Assembly: GCA_942159475.1 (NCBI GenBank)
Contig: OW804098.1
Span: forward strand, 9,092,406 to 9,156,405
Direction of reading: 5' to 3'
DNA from: Sthenelais limicola
Lineage: Eukaryota > Annelida > Polychaeta > Phyllodocida > Sigalionidae
DNA length: 64,000 nucleotides
The translations under genes and the position numbers were made by a program. This document shows, piece by piece, positions 9,840 through 21,244 of the stretch; position 1 is the stretch's first letter; each line of letters begins with the position of its first letter. The notes below the pieces were generated by a model. It ran no database searches. It worked only from the letters and a program-made list of their open reading frames with translations, and had not been told where the DNA came from.

Positions 9840-12800
9840 CGCCGGTGTAAACACGTGGCAACCCACCAGCAGGAGTACAAAGACAAGTTCTCCACCCAAA
9901 CAGACACCTCCGCAGCCCAAACAGACACCTCCGCAGCCCAAACAGACACCTCCGCAGCCCAAACAGACATCTCCGCAGCCCAAACAGACACCTGCGCAGC
10001 CCAAACAGACACCTCCGCAGCCCAAACAGACACCTCCGGAGCCCAAACAGACACCTCCACAGCCATCAGAGCCACCGGTAAATGTGGCGCCGTCTGTTAG
10101 TTCTCATAGTGAACAAAACCAATCGGTAAGTTCCCTGCAGGACATTGTTTTTTTTTAAATAATTTTTATTGAGCCCATTTTTATGATACATGATATTCTC
10201 ATGATACTCAAGGAAAAAAGTAATTTTGGTACTGAGAAGGCGAAACGAAGAAATACAATTTTTAAGGCTTTTTAACAATGATTTCCGAGGTAATCTATAT
10301 GAGAGAGGATATCAGACTCATTCGATCATGAGATTCACAAAATGACTTAAAGCTGCATTCCCAAGTGACCCAAATGTTGATATTACACAGGCTTTTTTGT
10401 CAAATACCTTAAAATTATTTCCCAAAACGAATAATCAGAGGTGTCTCACATAATGATGTTGAATTTGCTTGGATGTTTTACTTTTCATGTTTTACCATGT
10501 GTTTGGTACAATAGAGCATATCATACATGTGGGCCATGGTATTTGTGATCTAAAGATGCAGGATAAAAGTGAATTTTGAACATTTGTATATTAGGGCACA
10601 GCTGGGAACGCAGCTTTAACTTACTGCTGTTGTTTTATCACATTAAACATAAATGTGATATGTTTTAAGAAATTGAGTCACAAGTCGCTAATTTGATATT
10701 TTTCAAAGTGACTTTTTCGAAAGATTCCTTCATTGAAATGTTCTGATTTCTCGAGGACCTTTCACACTTAGTCTTATAAACCTATGAGCCCAATTTCAGG
10801 ACATAGTATTAAATACATCCTTGTGTTTTGAAGGCCTTCAGAAAATGTACAATTCGCCTTCACCAATCCTTTCAAATAACCCACATGTTTGGTTACCGTA
10901 CTTTACTGGTAATTATCCACCCAGAAACATTGCAAACTTTATTTTTCAAAAATAAAAATATCAAACTTAAAATATAGAACTACATATTAAGTGTCCCAGT
11001 GTTTACAATCATTGGAACCCCCTTGATCTCATCTTTTCAAATATGATGATAAATTCAAAATCCATTTTTTGCGACTCAGTTTCCTGAAACACATCACAAT
11101 TCTCTGAACACTTTCAGTTGTTTTATTACATTAAACATAATTCCCTCAACACTTTCAGTTGTTTTATCACATTAAACATAATTCCCTCAACACTTTCAGT
11201 TGTTTTATCACATTAAACATAATTCTCTCAACACTTTCAGTTGTTTTATCACATTAAACATAATTCCCTCAACACTTTCAGTTGTTTTATCTCATTAAAC
11301 ATAATTCCCTCAACACTTTCAGTAGTTTTATCACATTAAACATAATTCCCTCAACACTTTCAGTTGTTTTATCTCATTAAACATAATTCCCTCAACACTT
11401 TCAGTTGTTTTATCACATTAAACATAATTCCCTCAACACTTTCAGTTGTTTTATCACATTAAACATAATTCCCTCAACACTTTCAGTAGTTTTATCACAT
11501 TAAACATAATTCCCTCAACACTTTCAGTAGTTTTATCACATTAAACATAATTCCCTCAACACTTTCAGTAGTTTTATCACATTAAACATAATTCCCTCAA
11601 CACTTTCAGTTGTTTTAAACATTAAACATAATTCCCTCAACACTTTCAGTTGTTTTATCACATTAAACATAATTCCCTCAACACTTTCAGTGGTTTCATC
11701 ACATTAAACATAATTCCCTCAACACTTTCAGGAGAGCCATGAGGGCCTTGATATGTTACTGGATGTAATAGCTGAGGGCAACAATGAGCTGCTGGAGATC
11801 TACCTCTCTGACTCACAGATAAACAGCGTCCTGCAGTCTACTAACGCTGATGGCCTTAACCTATTCCATTACAGCATTGTCTATCGCAACCAAGAGTAAG
11901 TGTCGTTTGGTGGTTGTTACTCTTAAGGATGATCTATTTATGGGTCAGATTTTCAGAAAATGTACAATTCATCTTCACCAATCCTCTCAAATAACCCACA
12001 TTTTAGACAAAAAAATAAAGTTTGATATACAGTTCAACCTAACCAAACAGATTGATAAAATCAATACAATGCCTAATATACCCGAATTTACCTAGTATTG
12101 GCCAAATTGCAGCCTAATTTTGCAAAATTTACTCAAATGTGTACAGCTGCCAATGGTACATTTTCTGAAAATCTGACCGTTATACATAGTTGATCTATTC
12201 AAATAGTTACAAGTAGAAAACGTCCAAGTTAACAATTTATTGTCAATAACATAGAAATATGCCAGTATATGGGCATTTGTAATATGAATCAGTGAAGCTT
12301 TACATCTAACCTAATGAAGTCTTGTATTTTACCTTTCGGTGGGAATTTCAGGGCAGCGCATTTATTACTAAACACAGCGCCTTCATTTGCCTCCTCGAGG
12401 AACAGTTCTGGACAACCACCATTGCACTTGGCTGCTGATTTGGGATACTTGGATATGGTTCAGTATTTGATTGAGAAGGTAAGTACTGTCTTGAAGATAA
12501 ACCCCATCCATACTGTTTTTGTTTTTTTTAAAACGTTTATTATTTCACATATACACTGAAAAGGCAGAAAAGAACTCTTCGCTAACATCAAGCGTTGTTA
12601 AAGGTCATCTGCTCTTATCAGTTGCTAAGCATTTACAATAGTTCTATATATGAGAAATTACTACGTAATGACATAATTCAGAAGTGTTTAAATAATTAAT
12701 ATACAGTCACATATTAGGAACAGGATGAAAAGATAAATAATGAAGAGATGAGTACAGTACAATGTTCATAATTTACAAAGAGGTGTGAGTGAGGCGGGAG

Positions 12801-15800
12801 GAAGCCGAGTACAATGCCTAGAGGCATTCCCAGGTGAAAAACGCCACAATGGCTTGATGCATCTTTTTACCCGTATCATTGCAAAACACTTTTTGACATC
12901 TCAAATAGGATTCAAATTTGTTCTTAGCCTATGCTGATGATTGCTGTGTGTTGTACAGTTAGTTATTTTACCGAAGACGGGAGAATGAGAATCATTGATT
13001 ACTTGAAACGTTAGTGTCTACTTAATTTGAGCACATTCATTTAGATTTTGATTCAGCTGAATGTATGCAAACTTTCATTGGCAGGAGAACTTTGAAGTTG
13101 ACAGTAGAAACCTTGACTCGCAAACGCCATTATTTCTTGCCCTGTTCAACCCTGACACCTCTGTCTGCGAGTACCTTATTAACCGCAAAGCCGATGTCAA
13201 TACCACCGATTCACAGGGAAATACATGCCTTTTGCACGTCGTCATTTCAAAGGTAAGCTTACTTTAAAACCAATTGTTATCATTCTTTGTAACATGTTTT
13301 ATAGTAGAAATAGATTCCATAGCGCCAAGGGTCCAGAGAAAGGAAAAGTGAGGCTATCAATTTTTTTTTCAATATTATTATTTTCATTTCGGGCCAATAA
13401 CAAATTTAAACAATTATTACAAAAAAACGCACGATCACTATCACTTTATTTAACTACATGTATTTTGGGGAGGTGGTGTATACACTATTGATATTTACTA
13501 TTGATATCACAGATGTCAGATATATTATTGAGAACCCAATCACATATATATTCAAGTTTGATCTGTATTATATACAATATAGTAATTGAAATTGGGCACA
13601 GAAAATTATTTCATATTATATATTTCCGTATGTCAGTATTCTCATTTGTCTAACTCCTACAAGTTGGGTCAGATTTTTAGAAAATGTACAATTGGCAGCT
13701 CTACCCATTAAGGAATTTCTGCTAAATTAGGCAGAACAATGAAGAATACCGGGTATATCTGAGTACATTTGCCATCACATTGATTTAAAGTATCTGCTCT
13801 GTTATGTTAAACTGCATTTTGAAGCTTATTTTTGTCTTAAATGTGGGTTATTTGAGAGGATTGGTGAAGGTGAGTTGTACATTTTCTGAAAATCTGACCC
13901 ACTTATGTATACCCATAGGCAAATAAAAGATTTTTCAAATCAATTCAATTCAATATACCAAGTGCTATATTATAATATTTTATGTGCATGTTCATTTGCC
14001 CCATTATTTATACGTGTGGTACAGTTTATAAATTATCGCTTTTATCTTTAGCAATCTATTGACATGAGCGAAGATGAAATGCTCACGAAAGTTAAATTCC
14101 TACTTGATCACGGTGCCGATCCGGAAATAAGAAATATATCAGGAGTGGCAGCATTGTGCACTGACTTCTGGAAGAAAAACACATCCAAGCTTCCCAGGTG
14201 AGTAGCTCATGATAAAGTGGAACCTCACATAAAGACCACCTCATTATAGAGACCACCCCTCTATTAAGACCAGTTTTACCAGTCCCGAATTAACTTTCAG
14301 GGAATCATACCCTCTTATTACATTTAGAGCCCTATAAAGAGACCGGAGACCGCATCGCTATGAGACCAAAAATCATTCAGTCCCAAGAATGGTCTTGATA
14401 GAGAGGTTCAACTGTATATAATTGCAATTAATAATATCCCAATTCGCACATCAACACAATTTATGATGAGGTTTTAAATGATCAGTATTTGTTATTACTT
14501 GTGCCGGTATGATATGCAATATACTAAACGGCATGTCTCATTTGTATTGTTTTCTCTATAAGCAGGCCCTGCAATACAGAACAAAACACAGCGGAAACTG
14601 GAGATTCTATCCCTCTAACCGTGTTAGAATGCCAGAATCAAGACGAAGAGGAAACAACATCCAATGAATCCGACCAGGTAGAAAATCTTCAATCTCTTCC
14701 ATTGGACGGTGCTGTGCCTATTGCGCTGGATTCCAATCAGCGAGAAATCGTTCAGATGAATTCAAATGGACCACCAGAAAGTCAAGCTAATCGTGTGCAT
14801 GAGTTGGCAAGACAGGAAGAGGATGAAGGACAAGCTTCAGTTCATTCCCTCACCGGTTTATCTGGAGGTATGCCTGAGGTGGGAAAGCCAAGGGACAACA
14901 CTGTGATGTCGGATACGTCGGTGTCACAACACCACAAGCCTACACCACCTCCTGCAGATGGCGCCACATGCAGCCATTCACTGCCACCTAGTGGCAGGAT
15001 CCAAGAACTAACCTCGGTGGGAAACCCATCACCCTCTCCTCCCGTTGCATCCGCAGAAGTTCCTCAGAGCGAGCCCTCTGATTTTGGCGCTGATTTATGT
15101 AAGATTTGTATGGAGGAAAAGCCCCACTTCTGCTTCCAACCCTGTGGTCATCAAGCTGTCTGCTCTGCTTGCTTTGCATCCACTCCGCGACTGAAAAAGT
15201 GCCTGGTATGCAGAGCAGATATCATAAAAGATGGTAAGTGGGATTAATTTCAATGAATTATGTGAGAAGAATATTTATAAAAATGATAATAATGTGTGTA
15301 GCATGGCTTTATGCCATGCGTGTGCATTGATGGGAGCCTATCACCACCCTCCTACTACAGCGACCTCTATAACCCAGGCACTGTACTAACCACTTCACCA
15401 CTCACTCTCAATCACTTCACCTCTCGCCACCACCGCAAGCACTCAATTTAACCCACCCACCCACACCTATTAATCATCATTTCATTCCACCTTACTTATT
15501 ATCTCATATTATTAAATCAAATTTTCATCATCTCAATTTTATTTTAAAATTACATCAACTTTTACCAATTTTATACCAAATCCAATTTATTTTACACTCC
15601 TTTTATTATACATTTATATAAATTATATCAAATTTAATCAAATTTAATTTCCCAAAGCTGCCTTCACCTTCTCCTTTTCTATCATTTAACTGGCTCGACA
15701 ACAATGATGAAACAATGGACGCTTATAGGGGGTATCACAAATTATTGTAGAGCTAACCGGAAGTGCTAAGATACTCTCACTGCGCAGGTCATTACTGGCC

Positions 15801-16651
15801 AGTGGTGGCTGGAATGCGGGCACCTAGCTGTACACTGAGATGGGGAGCAGGGAAGGCCCAGAGAGGGAGAGAGGGGCAGCACACACCATACCACCAGACT
15901 TGCACAGTCCCTCTCTCTATATGTACAACGCACTGTACACTCACACTAGTTCTGACCCCCTAGAGGCATACTGCAAGTCTATGCATGGTCTCTGTGTGTA
16001 CAATCTGTGTGTTTGCCCCGTCCTCTGCCTGCACACCCTTCCCTGTGTGCATGCTTCTTCCCACCCTATGTTTTGATGGATTCACTTGACAAAAGTTGTT
16101 ATTATTATAAGATCTAGCGGGTAAAATCTACTTAAGTTTAGGCAAAACTACTGTCAACATGTGATCTGATAATCCTGGAACAGCTATCCAGCCATAAAGC
16201 AAATTGTATTCCTAGAATAAGGAGGCAAAGTTTGACACCTATAGTGAAGGTATTAGCTGACGGGGAAGGCGCCCGCAGCTAGTCCCGTCCCCGGGGCATA
16301 GTGACCACTGCAAAGTTTGTCATCAACCTATTCATGAAGGCCCCTATTGTCGTGGAATACACTGGATTTTCTTATTACTATTATAGAATTTTTATTCATG
16401 TTAACATATGCAGTTAGATGGTGTTCTTGTATGTTACATGGTGTTCTTGTATGCATTACACAGCGTCCTAAATTATACAAATTAGATACAGAATATTGAA
16501 GTTTATTTTCTTATCTTTCAAGTATTCAAGTATTTCGAACATCGTTAAACTGTCTTGTGTTCTTTCAGAGAATATTCGAGAAATGATCAAATCACTTCAA
16601 CTACAAATGGCGGCATTATATGATGCTACGGATCCAAATGCATCTCACTGA
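9840..16651 (+). CDS. Ankyrin-repeat/RING-finger protein (probable E3 ubiquitin ligase), 5' incomplete
   Basis: Seven exons: about 9840-10125, 11732-11895, 12352-12478, 13085-13252, 14052-14197, 14566-15233 and 16569-16651 (TGA). All introns are GT-AG and every phase agrees, giving about 546 codons. Exon 1 encodes a proline-rich QTPPQPK repeat. Exons 2-5 encode about five ankyrin repeats (for example PPLHLAADLGYLDMVQYLIE and LLDHGADPEIRN). Exon 6 is a long polar linker ending in a C3HC4 RING at about 15095-15227 (CKIC, CGH, CSAC, KCLVC). Exon 7 is a short helical tail. Ankyrins plus a C-terminal RING are known from Mind-bomb-type ligases, so substrate recognition with ubiquitin transfer is inferred. 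The first exon's start is uncertain: an in-frame stop lies at 9793, an acceptor ends at 9839 and an ATG is at 9799. Exons 5' of it are not visible. Confidence 0.88.
9894..10060 (+). repeat. 21-bp coding minisatellite (QTPPQPK)n
   Basis: Eight near-identical 21-bp units (CAGACACCTCCGCAGCCCAA core) lie inside the first visible exon of the ankyrin/RING gene. They encode a seven-residue proline/glutamine repeat. Occasional substitutions (TCT, GCG, GAG) change single residues without breaking the frame. Confidence 0.93.
10126..10654 (+). other. Intron 1 of the ankyrin/RING gene, left part
   Basis: Donor GTAAGT at 10126. Otherwise AT-rich sequence without recognised features until a single 41-bp array unit (about 10631-10654) that is cut by the GTGATGTG element. 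Confidence 0.7.
10655..11097 (+). mobile_element. GTGATGTG MITE inserted into a minisatellite unit
   Basis: Termini GTGATATGTTTTAAG and CCTGAAACACATCAC, with inner motifs AGTCACAAGTCGC and GCGACTCAGTTTCC. The left flank (GTTTTATCACATTAAACATAA) and the right flank (AATTCTCTGAACACTTTCAG) are the two halves of one 41-bp unit of the adjacent array. The array is therefore older than this insertion. A GGGTCAG MITE fragment sits inside it. Confidence 0.88.
10842..10890 (-). mobile_element. GGGTCAG MITE fragment nested in a GTGATGTG element
   Basis: CTTCAGAAAATGTACAATTC through TCAAATAACCCACATG matches the left about 50 bases of a reverse-oriented GGGTCAG MITE. The rest of the element is absent, and host-element sequence resumes with GGTTACCGTACTTTACTG. 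Confidence 0.8.
11098..11731 (+). repeat. 41-bp minisatellite repeating the intron's 3' splice site
   Basis: Head-to-tail units of about 41 bp, each ending CCCTCAACACTTTCAG, give 16 copies of the CACTTTCAG acceptor-like end. The last copy is the acceptor (AG at 11730-11731) of the ankyrin exon at 11732. Variants include TTGTTTTATC, TAGTTTTATC and TGGTTTCATC unit starts. The array makes up the last 634 bases of intron 1. Confidence 0.95.
11942..12179 (-). mobile_element. GGGTCAG MITE, copy 15, subfamily A, intronic
   Basis: Lies in the intron between exons at 11895 and 12352. TTAT on both sides (11938-11941, 12180-12183). Right end CTGACCG. Confidence 0.92.
12479..13084 (+). other. Intron of the ankyrin/RING gene
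   Basis: Donor GTAAGT at 12479, acceptor GGCAG ending 13084. No repeat family or RNA gene recognised in it. Confidence 0.75.
13666..13900 (+). mobile_element. GGGTCAG MITE, copy 16, subfamily B, intronic
   Basis: Sits in the intron 13253-14051 of the ankyrin/RING gene. Flanks AGTT / ACTT (one mismatch). A short CAATTCAATTCAATA run at about 13940 resembles a LINE tail. Confidence 0.9.
14217..14416. mobile_element. Pogo/Tigger-like MITE in intron
   Basis: Left end AGTGGAACCTCACATAAAGA and right end TAGAGAGGTTCAACTGTA are imperfect inverted repeats. The interior repeats the AAGACCA / GAGACCACC motif. Ends of the type CAGTTGAACCTC are typical of pogo-class nonautonomous elements. The TA flank is visible only on the right. 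Confidence 0.6.
15234..16568 (+). other. Last intron of the ankyrin/RING gene
   Basis: Donor GTAAGT at 15234, acceptor TTCTTTCAG ending 16568. Contains a C/A/T-rich low-complexity stretch (15400-15660) and nothing else I recognise. Confidence 0.75.
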
Positions 16652-16694
16652 ATCCGCCAAAACAGGAATACAGTGGTGGAGTATGGATACCCAA

Positions 16695-16727
<33 letters not shown>

Positions 16728-16977
16728 TTTTATGTAGACTTGGGATCCCGACTCCCCTTTTCGGGGTTGGTTCTGCCGGTCCAAGACATAAAAAATAACA
16801 TTTGTACATGTAAGGTTTGCTGGATTCCTAGAACAACACATATCTTTACATAGGTATTTGTATCAATGATTTTTTTCGAGTATATTATATTGAATTATTA
16901 TAGACTGGCAATCTGGCAAAAACATAAAACGTATAAGACCACAATCATAGCATTAGGAATACCTTATACGACAATTT
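16652..16977. other. 3' flank of the ankyrin/RING gene
   Basis: Contains a T-run (about 16698-16722) after the stop codon. I find no clear AATAAA within about 300 bases, so the transcript end is not placed. Confidence 0.5.
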
Positions 16978-17374
16978 GTGATCTGTTCAAGGAAAATGAG
17001 TCATAAGTCGCAAAATTGATATTTTTCAAAGCGCTTTTTTACAGGATCTCTTTATTGAAATGTTCTGGTCTTTAGAGGGTTTAGCACTTATAGTCATATA
17101 CATATATGTAACAAATTTCGAGACATTGTATTAAATATATCCCTGCGCTTTGGAGGCCTTTGTATAGAGTATATTTAGTTACTTTACTGGTAATTACCCA
17201 TCCAGAAATATTGCAAACCAAAAATAAAAATATCAAACTTAAAATATAGAAATACATATTAGGTGTCCTAGTGTTTACTATCATTGGAATCGGCTTGACC
17301 TCTTTTAAAAAATATGGTGATATCTCAAAATCCATATTTTGCGACTTATGACTCATTTTCCTAAAACGGATGAC
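16978..17374 (+). mobile_element. GTGATGTG MITE
   Basis: Left end GTGATCTGTTCAAGGAAAAT and right end CATTTTCCTAAAACGGATGAC. ATTT on both sides. Both arms carry the AGTCATAAGTCGCAAAAT motif. Confidence 0.9.
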
Positions 17375-17533
17375 ATTTGAGCTAGTGTATAGAAAAGGGT
17401 TCAAAACTTCTGTTCTTTACACATTAGCTCGTTGCACCAGCCCGAAGACCAAAGACAATGTATATTGCATATATGTAAGACCTGTATTTTATATGTTGCA
17501 ATGTGATTCGCGTAATCTTCCTACCCTAAGGCC

Positions 17534-17871
17534 AAAAAAAAATAGGTGTGTTTCCGATTTATCTGGCTGAAAACTAGGTAGGGGTTGGTAACTCTTTTTT
17601 TTTTTAGGAAACCACCTCCCAGGAACTGGGAAAAAAGTCTATTTTGTAATGATAGTTGTTTTTAACATGGGAAATGTGCTTTTTGACAGTTCCCGGTTAG
17701 GAAAACCCGTTTTCCTGCTTTTATAAATTTCTTTTGTCCAAAAATCCAAAAAAAAGTAAGATATGTTTTTTTAAAAAATCAGGTATGGTCAAAAACATTT
17801 TAGGTAGGGGAAGGTTTTTCTATGTAGGGGGGGGGGGGGGGGGGTAAATCGGAAACACACCTATTTTTTTT
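17534..17871. mobile_element. Inverted-repeat element AAAAAAAATAGGTGTG
   Basis: Left arm AAATAGGTGTGTTTCCGATT and right arm AATCGGAAACACACCTATTT are perfect inverted repeats of about 27 bp, enclosing about 285 bases. The flanks GCC / GCC could be a 3-bp duplication. A run of about 20 G lies just inside the right arm. Confidence 0.85.
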
Positions 17872-18209
17872 GCCTAATACAAAGAGAATCAGTATATGTC
17901 CAACTTACCATGAAAATTAATGGCCATCGAAATATAGATTAGTAATGGTCAGTTGAAACTCCAATGGAAAATTAGTAGAAAAAATGTACCTCGCCATTGA
18001 TTATGCTCGAGTTAGAAATATCCAATCAAACGTACGCTATGTGATAATTGAGTATATTTCGGACATATCTCGAGATAATTCTAACCTTTGAAGTATTCAT
18101 TACACCTCGAATTTCGAGAGTCCATATTACCCACTAGAAAGGTATAATACCTACAAAAGGTCGTATAGGAGAATGGGTTTTTTCTTGCCAAATTTCTCAC
18201 TAATATGTT

Positions 18210-18615
18210 GTTGTGTTTCAGGAAAATGAGTTATAAGTCGCAAAAAATGGATTTTGAGATATCATAATATTCGAAAAGAGGAGATCAAGCTGATTCCAAT
18301 GATAGTAAACATGAAGGACATTTAAGAAGTATTTCTATATTTTAAGTTTGATATTTTTATTTTTGGACAAAAAGTTTGCAATTTTTCTGGATGGGTAATT
18401 ATCAGTAAAGTAACTAAATATACTCCATACAAAGGCCTTCAAAACGCAAGAATATATTTAATACAATGTCCCGAAATTTGCTACATGGATTTATATGACT
18501 ATAAGGGCTAAACCTCCTAAATATCAGAACATTTCAATAAAGGGATCTTGTCTAAAAAACACTATGAAAAATATCAACTTTGCGACTTATGACTCAATTT
18601 CCTAAAACACAACAC
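18210..18615 (-). mobile_element. GTGATGTG MITE, reverse orientation
   Basis: Ends GTTGTGTTTCAGGAAAATGA and TCAATTTCCTAAAACACAAC. The inner order is reversed relative to 16978-17374. It lies between the two copies of the local duplication. The target duplication is unclear. Confidence 0.85.
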
Positions 18616-18995
18616 ATTTATCTTCATCAATTAGATATAGTAAACGTCATCCCCGATGATATTGGTTTGTAAGACACCTCGACCCTAACGCAATTTATTT
18701 TTATTTTTAAACAACTTTATTCAAAAATATCCTGCCTTCTTGCAAAAGTAGTAGAAAGTATACCTCGTAATTGATTTTATGCACGAGTTAAGAATATACA
18801 ATATGTGATAATCAATATATATTTCGGACATATCTCGAGATAATTCTAATCATAAAACTATTCATTATACCTCGAATTGTGAGGTAATACGTAAGCTTTA
18901 TTACCTGCTGTTTGTGGTATGTGCGCCAATGCCGTAGCCTATGACGTTCCATATTACCCGCTAGAAAGGTATAGTAACTCCAAAAGGTCGTATAT

Positions 18996-19233
18996 GGGTC
19001 AGATTTTCAGAAAATGTACAATTGGCAGCGCTACAGATTTAGTAAATTCTGTTAAATTAGGCTGAACAATGATGAATACCGGGTATATCTAAGTATATTT
19101 TGTATCGCATTGATTTAAAGTATCAGTTCTGTTATGTTAAACAGCGTTTTGAAGCTCATTATTTTTGTCTTAAATGTGGGTTATTTGAGAGGATTGGTGA
19201 AGGTGAATTGTACATTTTCTGAAAATCTGACCC
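18996..19233 (+). mobile_element. GGGTCAG MITE, copy 17, subfamily B
   Basis: ATAT on both sides. The unoccupied counterpart at about 18171 in the local duplication gives a second, diverged empty site. Confidence 0.93.
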
Positions 19234-19448
19234 ATATAGGAGAATGGGATTTTTCTTGCCATGTTTATTCTCAAATATACAACCAAGATTAGTGGGCAGC
19301 TTTCTTTCATGGTGAGATTGATTACCATTTCCCTTGTATTATATAGATCTTGATGTAATTAAAACATTTTTTAACATCAATTGTAGTTATACATATGTAG
19401 CTCTGAATCCTGCCCAGGCAATGTTTTATGTTCCCGATGCACTGTTAA

Positions 19449-19644
19449 GGGTGGTCTCCACTGGCTGCGGTAAACTCTGCGGTAAGCCTTGCGATGGTGC
19501 TGTGTTGTTGAGGAGTGGCGAGTTCCTGCTTCATGGTTCACTGACCATGTTGGCAGGACCTCATCATTCCTCACCACCTACAGAACCAGCACAAACCATC
19601 GCAAGGCTTACCACAGAGCTTACCGCAGCCAGTGGAGACCACCC
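19449..19644. mobile_element. TTAA-flanked MITE with long inverted arms
   Basis: Arms of about 50 bp (GGGTGGTCTCCACTGGCTGC ... GCAGCCAGTGGAGACCACCC) are almost perfectly complementary, and TTAA lies on both sides (19445-19448, 19645-19648). TTAA duplications are typical of piggyBac and Kolobok superfamilies. Open frames over this element in both directions reflect the palindrome, not a gene. Confidence 0.92.
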
Positions 19645-20113
19645 TTAAGTCGTGTAAACTCCCTAATGTTATTATTTCTTTTCCTTAATTAGATTTAGTA
19701 ATTGTCATACCAGATGATATGAGTTATACGTATCCATTTGTCTACATACGCATGCACTATTATATCATATTCATAGTCATGTGTGCCTTTTTCTAAACGC
19801 TCAAATCTGGTGTATCCGCGAATAAATGAACTTAATATTTTTTAGGGTGGGTTTGTTGTCTTGCCCTGTGTTTTCTCAACTTACAACTAGGATTAGTGTG
19901 TAGCTTTAAATGATCAGATTGAATTAACCTTTTCCTTGTATTTTTTTTAATACATTTTATTAAGTCCAGTTCCGTTGCGGTATACAACGGTAATCTCATG
20001 GAACCAAGTCAAAAAGATATTCACTTATTCAATTGTTGGGATCTATCTGTTTAATCTTTAACATCGAAGTACCAACATTTAAGCTTTATCAAGGATATAT
20101 ACACATGATATAT
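19645..20113. other. AT-rich spacer
   Basis: Part of it (about 19855-19950) weakly repeats 19255-19345 (CTTGCC...ACTAGGATTAGTG). No gene seen. Confidence 0.5.
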
Positions 20114-20522
20114 GTGATGTGTTCCAGGAAAATGAGTCATAAGTCGCAAAATTGATATTTTTTAAAGTGTTTTTTTTACATAATCACATTATTGGAATGT
20201 TCTAATTTTTTTTAGTGTTTATCACTTATAGCTACATCAATCGATGTATCACATTTCAGGACAATCTATGTAATATGTCCTTTCTTTTTAAAGGTCCTAA
20301 TATGGACTACATCTAGTTACTTTACTGTTTATTGACCCCCAGAAATATTGGAAACTATTTTTTTCAAAAACGAAAATATCAAACTTAAAATGTAGAAATA
20401 CTTATTTGATTATTAGACTGTTTACTATCATTGGAATCGGCTAGATCTCATTTTTTCAAATATAATGATATCTCAAAATCTATTTTTTGCGACTTATGAC
20501 TCATTTTCCTGAAATAGATCAC
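20114..20522 (+). mobile_element. GTGATGTG MITE
   Basis: Left end GTGATGTGTTCCAGGAAAAT, right end TTTCCTGAAATAGATCAC, flanked by ATAT on both sides. A stray 33-base piece of the same terminus (GTGATGTGTTCCAGTAAAAT) lies at about 20849. Confidence 0.92.
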
Positions 20523-20940
20523 ATATGACACATGTACAAATCATATCTCGATGTAGGTCAATTTCCCATGTATTTTAGTTCAATTATACATAGTCTGTAG
20601 CTAGGAATCTAGTTGATATTAGCATTGAAACTAACGTACGAGCCATGCATTGTCCACTAGTGTCCAAGTATGACTACATTGGGGCTGAGAGCTACCATTG
20701 ACAGTTCGTATATTCGACACCAGGTTGCAGCAGTATATACACAATCGAGTACCTGATTTCACGTTCTGAAGTTATTCCCTTTATTGTCAATGTATCAGCA
20801 AGAACCCTCGATAGTATTACAAAATGGTGATCAGTATTATGACCAAATGTGATGTGTTCCAGTAAAATGATATATGACAACTACCCAAGCGGGAATGCTG
20901 AGATAACACACTCTCCGCTCTTGATTTCATGAGCGTATAT

Positions 20941-21182
20941 GGGTCAGACTTTTAGAAAATGTACAATTGGCAGCTCTACATATTTAGTAATTTCTGCTAA
21001 ATTCTGCTAAAAAAAATATATATATATTGGGTATATCTGAGTATAAGTGGTATCGCATTGATTTAAAGCATCGATCAGTTCTGTTATGTTAAACTGCATT
21101 TTTACCCTTATTTTTGTCTTAAATTTGGGTTATTTGGGAGGATTGGTGAAGGTGAATTGTACATTTTCTGAAAATCTGACCC
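20941..21182 (+). mobile_element. GGGTCAG MITE, copy 18, subfamily B
   Basis: Flanks ATAT / ATGT. Contains an inserted (AT)n run after CTGCTAAAAAAA and belongs to the same internal variant as the copies at 5791 and 51682. Confidence 0.9.
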
Positions 21183-21244
21183 ATGTACATTATCGCACTT
21201 ACCTCGGTCAGAGTGATTCTCGGTGCAAGCTTTAAGGAAGATAT

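Larger units (their letters stand above)
17985..19260. repeat. Local direct duplication interrupted by MITEs
   Basis: About 17985-18190 (ATTTCGGACATATCTCGAGA, ACTAGAAAGGTATAATAC, TCGTATAGGAGAATGGG) recurs in diverged form at about 18757-19260. In the second copy TCGTAT and ATAGGAGAATGGG are separated by the MITE at 18996-19233. No gene seen. Confidence 0.8.

Noticed and set aside
8845..9861. Long open frames over the GC-rich array on both strands (up to 338 codons)
   Set aside because: The 15-bp unit keeps all frames open; the frames run through the N gap and show only low-complexity repeats.
11098..11731. CRISPR-like array of 41-bp units
   Set aside because: Units are contiguous with no spacers; this is a eukaryotic intron minisatellite.
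19334..19692. Three overlapping frames on both strands with HRKAYRRVYRSQWRPP-like peptides
   Set aside because: Explained by the palindromic arms of the TTAA-flanked MITE.
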